A stretch of DNA of 64,000 nt, from NCBI RefSeq assembly GCF_900218065.1, contig NZ_OBMU01000002.1:71487-135486 (forward strand). The letters are read 5' to 3'. The position numbers were made by a program, and so were the translations under genes. The notes below the pieces were generated by a model. That model was not told the DNA's origin and ran no database searches. It saw only the letters and a program-made list of their open reading frames with translations. The DNA comes from Novosphingobium sp. Chol11 (lineage in GTDB: Bacteria > Pseudomonadota > Alphaproteobacteria > Sphingomonadales > Sphingomonadaceae). Positions 59,696 through 64,000 of this stretch are shown piece by piece (positions within the stretch are counted from its first letter, which is position 1; every line of letters begins with the position of its first letter).

Positions 59696-61576
59696 CTAGC
59701 CCAATGCCTTCGCCATTACCCGCCCGAGCCGTTCGGCAAAGGCGCGCGGATCGGCGGGCAGTTCGCCATCGGCAATCCGCGCCTCGTCCAGCAGCAGCCA
59801 CGCGGCATCCTCGCGCAAGCTGCTGCCGTTCTGGAGGCCGCTCAGCCCGACGATGAGGTTGTGGCGCGGATTGAGTTCCAGCACAGGCGCCGAAGCGCCA
59901 CCGCCCCGACCGGCAGCGGCCAGCAGCTTTTCCAGCTGCCGGTCCATGCCATGTTCGGCCGCCACAAGGCAGACGGGGCTTTCAGTCAGCCGTTCAGACA
60001 CGCGGACATCGGATACCTGGTCCTTCAAAAGCTCTTTCGCGAAATCGATGAAGCTGCTGACTTCCTCCGACGCAGCGGGCGCCTCCGTTTCACCCTCGGG
60101 CATAGGGATGAGGCTGAGGTCGGCAAGGCCCTGCGTCACCGATTTGAAAGGTTTGCCGTCATAGTCGACGCCAGCGGTGACCCAGAAGCTGTCTACCTGA
60201 TCCGTCAGCAGCAGCACCTCGATACCGCGCGCGCGGAAACCTTCCAGCTGCGGAGAGGAAGCGAGCCGGTCGAGATCGGAACCGGTGGCGTAGTAGATCG
60301 CCGTCTGGTTCTCCTTCATGCCCGCAGCATAGTCCTTGAGCGAACGCCAGCCTTCGCCGGATGCCGTGGATTTAAAGCGGGCCAGGCTGAGCAACTGCTC
60401 GCGCCGGGCGTAATCCTCGTACAGCCCCTCCTTCAGCACCGCACCGAAATTGTCCCAGAATTTGATATAGCCCTCGCCATCATTGGCGGAGAGCTTCTCC
60501 AGTTCGGTGAGCACGCGATTGCTGACGCCTTTCTGGATCGCGGCGAGAACGGGGCTCTGCTGGATCATCTCGCGCGAAACGTTGAGCGGCAGGTCGCTCG
60601 AGTCCACCAGACCACGCATGAAGCGCAGGTAGCGCGGCAATATCTCCGCCTCGTCCGTGATGAAGACGCGGCGGACATACAGCTTCATGCGGCCGGTGCG
60701 GTCCGGATCGAACAGGTCGAACGGCTTCATTTCGGGGATGAAGGCCAGCACCGAATATTCATGCAGGCCCTCCGCTCTATAGTGGAGCGTCAGCGCGGGC
60801 TGGTCGAACTGACCAGCGACGCTGCGATAGAAGTCGGTATATTCTTCGGCGCTGATCTCGCTCTTGGGCTTGGTCCAGAGCGCCGCGCCGTCCGCAATCT
60901 GCTCGGCCTCCGCATCGGGCTTTTCCTTGAGGAATATCGGCACCGGCACATGTCCGGACTGATCCTTGATGATCTGCTGGACGCGATAGCGTTCAGTGTA
61001 GGACGCGGCATCCTCCTTGAGATGCAGCAGGACGCGTGTGCCATGTTGCGGCGCTTCGGCTGTATCGGCGGGCTGGACAGTGTAGGTGCCAAGGCCATCG
61101 GACGACCAGCGCGACGCCTGATCGGAACCTGCCCGGCGCGAGAGGACATCGACCCGATCGGCCACCATGAAGGCGGAATAGAAGCCGACGCCGAATTGGC
61201 CGATCAGCTGTGTGCCTTCCGCATCCTTGGCGCTGGCGACACGCTCCATGAACGCCTTCGTGCCCGAACGCGCGATCGTGCCGAGCGCCTCGACCAGTTC
61301 GGCCTCGCTCATGCCAATGCCATTATCCTCGATCATGATCTGGCGGGCTTCGGGATCAAGCGTCACCGTCACTTGCGGGCTGCCGCCAGCGGCGAGCGCA
61401 GGATCGCTGAGGCTCTCATAGCGCAGCTTCTCGCAGGCGTCGGCGGCGTTCGAGATGAGTTCGCGCAGGAACACATCCTTGTCCGAATAGACCGAGTGCA
61501 CCATCAGGTGCAGCAATTTGGCTACGTCAGCTTCGAAGGAACGGGTTTCAGGAGCAACGTCGGTCGGGTTCGTCAT
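59696..61576 (-). CDS. htpG: Chaperone HtpG (Hsp90)
   Basis: 626 residues, the usual length for bacterial Hsp90. N-terminal GHKL ATPase motifs: ELISNAADACEKLR, IEDNGIGMSEAELV and IGQFGVGFYSAFMVADRV, followed by the middle-domain FITDEAEILPRYLRFMRGLV and SSDLPLNVSREM segments, and a C-terminal dimerisation region. ATP-dependent folding and repair of client proteins in the cytoplasm under heat and other stress. It stands alone on the - strand and is divergent from the cupin gene. Confidence 0.97.
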   Translation of the reverse strand: MTNPTDVAPETRSFEADVAKLLHLMVHSVYSDKDVFLRELISNAADACEKLRYESLSDPALAAGGSPQVTVTLDPEARQIMIEDNGIGMSEAELVEALGTIARSGTKAFMERVASAKDAEGTQLIGQFGVGFYSAFMVADRVDVLSRRAGSDQASRWSSDGLGTYTVQPADTAEAPQHGTRVLLHLKEDAASYTERYRVQQIIKDQSGHVPVPIFLKEKPDAEAEQIADGAALWTKPKSEISAEEYTDFYRSVAGQFDQPALTLHYRAEGLHEYSVLAFIPEMKPFDLFDPDRTGRMKLYVRRVFITDEAEILPRYLRFMRGLVDSSDLPLNVSREMIQQSPVLAAIQKGVSNRVLTELEKLSANDGEGYIKFWDNFGAVLKEGLYEDYARREQLLSLARFKSTASGEGWRSLKDYAAGMKENQTAIYYATGSDLDRLASSPQLEGFRARGIEVLLLTDQVDSFWVTAGVDYDGKPFKSVTQGLADLSLIPMPEGETEAPAASEEVSSFIDFAKELLKDQVSDVRVSERLTESPVCLVAAEHGMDRQLEKLLAAAGRGGGASAPVLELNPRHNLIVGLSGLQNGSSLREDAAWLLLDEARIADGELPADPRAFAERLGRVMAKALG

Positions 61577-61671
61577 GGCGATTCTTTCATGCCCTCCAAT
61601 GAATTTTGGCCGCCGGACAGATGGCGCGGCACGGCTCGCGTTTCAAGCGTGAGAAGAATGACGGCGGAACC

Positions 61672-62235
61672 ATGGATCGCGATTGCCGGTTCGGCGCTTT
61701 CACCCCCATCACCAAGGAGGCGCGCGTGCAGGTCGAAACCTATTTGCTGGCGGAACATGATTGGGTGCCAAACAATGGCCGCCTGCCGGTCATCCTCTAC
61801 CGGCGCGCGATTGCTCCCGCATCGTGCGAGGAGACGGCGCGTGTGTTTGAAGAGGCCTTTGCGCGGCATGGATGGCCCGCGCAGTGGCGCGACGGCATCT
61901 ATGACTATCATCATTATCATTCGACCGCCCATGAGGTGCTGGGCATCGCGGCGGGCACGGCGCTGCTGATGATCGGCGGCCCTAGCGGGCGCGAGATCGA
62001 GGTGAGCGCGGGGGACGCCCTATTGCTGCCTACCGGCACGGGTCATTGCGCGCTGAAGAGCAGCGAGGATTTCCTGGTCGTCGGTGGTTATCCGGAAGGG
62101 CAGCGTTGGGACATATGCCGTGAGGCGCCTGATGCGGAGGCGCGGGAGCGCATGGCCACCCTCCCCTTCCCTGCCTCCGATCCGCTCGAGGGACCGGGCG
62201 GGACGCTCAACGATCATTGGAAGGCGGCGCTTTAG
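61672..62235 (+). CDS. Cupin-domain protein (YjlB-like)
   Basis: 187 residues from the ATG at 61672; the upstream GGCGGAA is weak. The cupin metal site is YDYHHYHSTAHEVLGIAAG, with the second histidine in LPTGTGHCALKS, and the overall length and the LLAEHDWVPNN start fit the YjlB-like cupins. It is cytoplasmic. The reaction is unknown; related cupins are dioxygenases, isomerases or binding proteins. It converges on the TpsB-like gene with a 2-nt gap. Confidence 0.8.
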   Translation: MDRDCRFGAFTPITKEARVQVETYLLAEHDWVPNNGRLPVILYRRAIAPASCEETARVFEEAFARHGWPAQWRDGIYDYHHYHSTAHEVLGIAAGTALLMIGGPSGREIEVSAGDALLLPTGTGHCALKSSEDFLVVGGYPEGQRWDICREAPDAEARERMATLPFPASDPLEGPGGTLNDHWKAAL

Positions 62236-62237
62236 CC

Positions 62238-63839
62238 CTAACGTCGCAGCTTCACATACCAGCCGATGTTGAGGCGCCAGCCGCGATCTCCGCCGGCAAA
62301 GGCCTGGTCGATCACCCGCGCGCCTTCCAGGCTGAGCGACGCGTGCGGATTGTAGACGATCCGTAGCCCGCCGCCTGCCGAGGCAAGGTCATAGTCGGCG
62401 GCGGGCAAGGCCGCGCGTTCGAGCACGCGAATCTTCGCGCCATCGATGAAGCCGTAGACCTCGCTATCCTTGAGCTTGGCGGCGATGTGGGGACGCCACG
62501 CCAGCTCCAGCGATCCCGCCGCACCGCGATCGCCGCTGAGCACCGCCGTATCGAACGCCCGGCCGAATTCGGGACCGCCGATCGCGAAGCGCTCGTTTCC
62601 TGAAAGCCGGTCTGCGCTATATTGTCCGGCGAGGCGCAGCCGTCCGACAAACCGCTTGCCGAGCATCCGGTCATAGCCCACCCGGCCCGTCACCTTGGTG
62701 AAGACTGGATCGGTAAAGCCGGGCGTTCCGCGCGCGTCCAGTATATCGAGGCCGCGGCCTAGATTAAGCGACGCGCTGAAAACGCTTTTTTCGTTGATAG
62801 CCGAGTAGCCGACCGCTGCGCGGGCTGCCCGAATGTGATCTGACGACAGCACCGAACCCAGTAGCGCAGCATCGCTGTTCAACCCGTCCAAGCCAGCGCT
62901 GACGGTAAGATTGCGCTTGTAGCCTCGAATTATCGGGTAGCTGAGCGAGGCTCCGAGCGTCCAGGCTTTGCCAGTGATCGGAAAATCCTTCAGCCTTGTG
63001 TCCAGATGGGAAGCTGCAAGGCCGAAGTTCAGGCCGTCCGAACCCAACGGTGTTTGATGGCTGAGCCCGGCATAGCGATAGCGCTTGAGGTCGGTCGCCG
63101 CGAGCAAGGTGACATCGGTGCGATCGCCATCCCGCAGCAGGCTGAAAAGCTGGCCCGTCGCGCGGAGTTGGCCGGTGCCCAGGCCTGCCTGGGTCCGATT
63201 GTCGATGCCGAAGCTGAAATTGCTGTATTTGCGTTCCGGCGTGACGGACAGTTGAACGGCGCCTGCTTCCCTCCCCCTATTGAGGCCCACATCGACCTTC
63301 GCGCCCGGAATGTCGCGCATCAGGGACAGATAGCGCTCCAACGACCGGCGGCTGAGCGGCTTTTCCTTGCGCAGCCGCTCGGCATAGGCGCGGACGAGCG
63401 GACTGGCGCCCTTGGGATAAGTGATATCCTCGACAAAGCCTTCGGCGAGCAACAGCTTCACCCGGCCGCTGGACAAATCCTGCTGGGGAATGGCGATGGT
63501 GTAGAGCGCGACGTCGCTCTTGCTATAGGCTTTCGACAGGGCCTCCGCGAGCGCCTTGAGATTTTCCGCCGACGCTGGCTCGCCGAGATAGGCCTTTGCT
63601 GCCTGGGCAACGCGTTCGGGAGCCTCGACGCCGACAAAGTCGATGGCCTGGATGATCGTGCTATTGTCGCCCGCCTGCACGGCTATGCGGCCGGACGTGG
63701 GCGGCGGCACTCGCTGACCCTGCCCCTCCCCGGGTCGGGGCTGCGTCGCCTGTTCGATCAGCGGGGGAGCAAGCAAGGTCGGGGAAGTCTGGGCAGCCAG
63801 CAGCCAGGGCGCCGCAGCCGAAATAAGCGCAGCCATCAT
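62238..63839 (-). CDS. ShlB/TpsB-like outer-membrane transporter, second atypical copy
   Basis: 533 residues with a signal peptide (MAALISAAAPWLLAA) and a Pro-rich linker. POTRA-like domains lie at ~55-200 (IIQAIDFVGVEAPERVAQAA, SGRVKLLLAEGFVEDI), then a beta-barrel ends GWRLNIGWYVKLRR. The lid-loop region is NERFAIGGPEFGRAF, lacking the standard VRGY. It resembles the 11013-12686 protein in several barrel stretches (LASAGGG.RI near the end of both). It follows, across a hairpin, the end of a protein with LLAPVTG repeats. That is the same kind of neighbour as in the first locus. Confidence 0.82.
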   Translation of the reverse strand: MMAALISAAAPWLLAAQTSPTLLAPPLIEQATQPRPGEGQGQRVPPPTSGRIAVQAGDNSTIIQAIDFVGVEAPERVAQAAKAYLGEPASAENLKALAEALSKAYSKSDVALYTIAIPQQDLSSGRVKLLLAEGFVEDITYPKGASPLVRAYAERLRKEKPLSRRSLERYLSLMRDIPGAKVDVGLNRGREAGAVQLSVTPERKYSNFSFGIDNRTQAGLGTGQLRATGQLFSLLRDGDRTDVTLLAATDLKRYRYAGLSHQTPLGSDGLNFGLAASHLDTRLKDFPITGKAWTLGASLSYPIIRGYKRNLTVSAGLDGLNSDAALLGSVLSSDHIRAARAAVGYSAINEKSVFSASLNLGRGLDILDARGTPGFTDPVFTKVTGRVGYDRMLGKRFVGRLRLAGQYSADRLSGNERFAIGGPEFGRAFDTAVLSGDRGAAGSLELAWRPHIAAKLKDSEVYGFIDGAKIRVLERAALPAADYDLASAGGGLRIVYNPHASLSLEGARVIDQAFAGGDRGWRLNIGWYVKLRR

Positions 63840-63863
63840 AGGGGAATGTCCTGGGAAGAAGTG

Positions 63864-63895
63864 TCCGGAGGCACGATCAGCAGCGCGCCTCCGGA
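63864..63895. terminator. Hairpin between the collagen-like and TpsB-like genes
   Basis: TCCGGAGGC-(14 nt)-GCCTCCGGA is a perfect 9-bp stem in the 63-nt gap between the stop at 63903 and the TpsB-like start at 63839. It is placed to lower read-through from the upstream gene, so the two products may be made in unequal amounts. Confidence 0.5.
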
Positions 63896-63902
63896 AGGAT
63901 GG

Positions 63903-64000
63903 TCAGGGCCTTGTGAGGTTCAGCCCGCCCGTCAGACTATTGAGCGTGCCGGACACTGTGCCCGTCACCGGCGCGAGCAGCCCGCCTGGAGATGCCGTCG
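63903..64000 (-). CDS. C-terminal end of a second collagen-lipoprotein-like protein (truncated by window)
   Basis: The last 32 codons of a - strand gene: GGLLAPVTGTVSGTLNSLTG, followed by GLNLTRP and a stop. The GG.LLAPVTG...G pattern is the same as in the C-terminal repeats of the 8483-9901 lipoprotein. Whether the missing part contains Gly-Pro-X triplets cannot be seen. It is directly upstream of an atypical TpsB-like gene. Confidence 0.6.
   Translation of the reverse strand, partial: TASPGGLLAPVTGTVSGTLNSLTGGLNLTRP

Noticed and set aside
59861..61969. 702-codon open frame on the + strand
   Set aside because: Antisense to htpG, whose identity is certain.

Overview
The window reads as a high-GC, gene-dense alphaproteobacterial genome, most likely a sphingomonad (Sphingomonas/Sphingobium/Novosphingobium type). 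This is inference from the gene content: a KshA-like Rieske oxygenase, an EcfG-type GGAAC-N16-CGTT stress promoter, DUF4142/DUF3606 stress genes and typical short inverted-repeat elements. Nearly all sequence is coding, and genes are packed into translationally coupled operons with ATGA or TGATG overlaps.

Layout. 1-3.7 kb (+): the end of a type VI secretion locus, holding the threonine-phosphorylation module (PpkA-like kinase, TagH-type FHA protein, PppA-like phosphatase). 3.9-5.7 kb (-): a KshA-like Rieske oxygenase with an unknown partner. 6-8.4 kb (-): an orphan ParB/RepB-like DNA-binding protein behind a degenerate EAL-domain protein. A TTGCGTRCACGCAA palindrome occurs three times between 5.9 and 11.0 kb. 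8.5-12.7 kb (-): a collagen-like Gly-Pro-X lipoprotein, a 2-oxoglutarate/Fe(II) oxygenase and a TpsB/ShlB-like outer-membrane transporter. 12.9-14.4 kb (-): a nucleotidyltransferase/metallophosphoesterase pair. 14.6-15.5 kb (-): a CcmI-like cytochrome c maturation TPR protein.

15.6-45.5 kb is the most unusual part. It consists of two operons that converge near 21.7 kb. The + strand operon encodes a flavoprotein fused to two cyclic-nucleotide-binding domains and four [4Fe-4S] motifs, a cytochrome b-like membrane protein with two His pairs, a decaheme cytochrome with a cytoplasmic FHA domain, and a CpdA-like cAMP phosphodiesterase. The - strand operon encodes, in transcription order, a secreted CHAT (caspase-like) protein, a CHASE2 adenylate cyclase, a FecR-like protein, a TpsB/TpsA two-partner secretion pair (TpsA about 2,144 aa), a c554-like multiheme cytochrome, a tandem HbpS/GlcG lipoprotein, an outer-membrane beta-barrel and a decaheme cytochrome with an LVIVD beta-propeller. 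Together these could form an envelope-spanning electron conduit joined to surface-protein secretion and controlled by cAMP and phosphothreonine signals. I know of no described system with this composition, and neither the substrate nor the direction of electron flow can be read from sequence.

45.7-59.7 kb is a stress-response island: an SDR/alcohol dehydrogenase/SRPBCC operon, hemerythrin behind an EcfG promoter, three small hydrophilic proteins, a Crp/Fnr regulator, a large-subunit catalase, DUF4142 and DUF3606 proteins, a hybrid histidine kinase coupled to a KaiC-like ATPase, and small membrane proteins. 59.7-64 kb holds htpG, a cupin, a second atypical TpsB-like transporter and the C-terminal end of a second protein resembling the collagen-like lipoprotein. 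The collagen-like/TpsB-like pairing therefore occurs twice. I saw no rRNA or tRNA genes, insertion sequences or CRISPR arrays.
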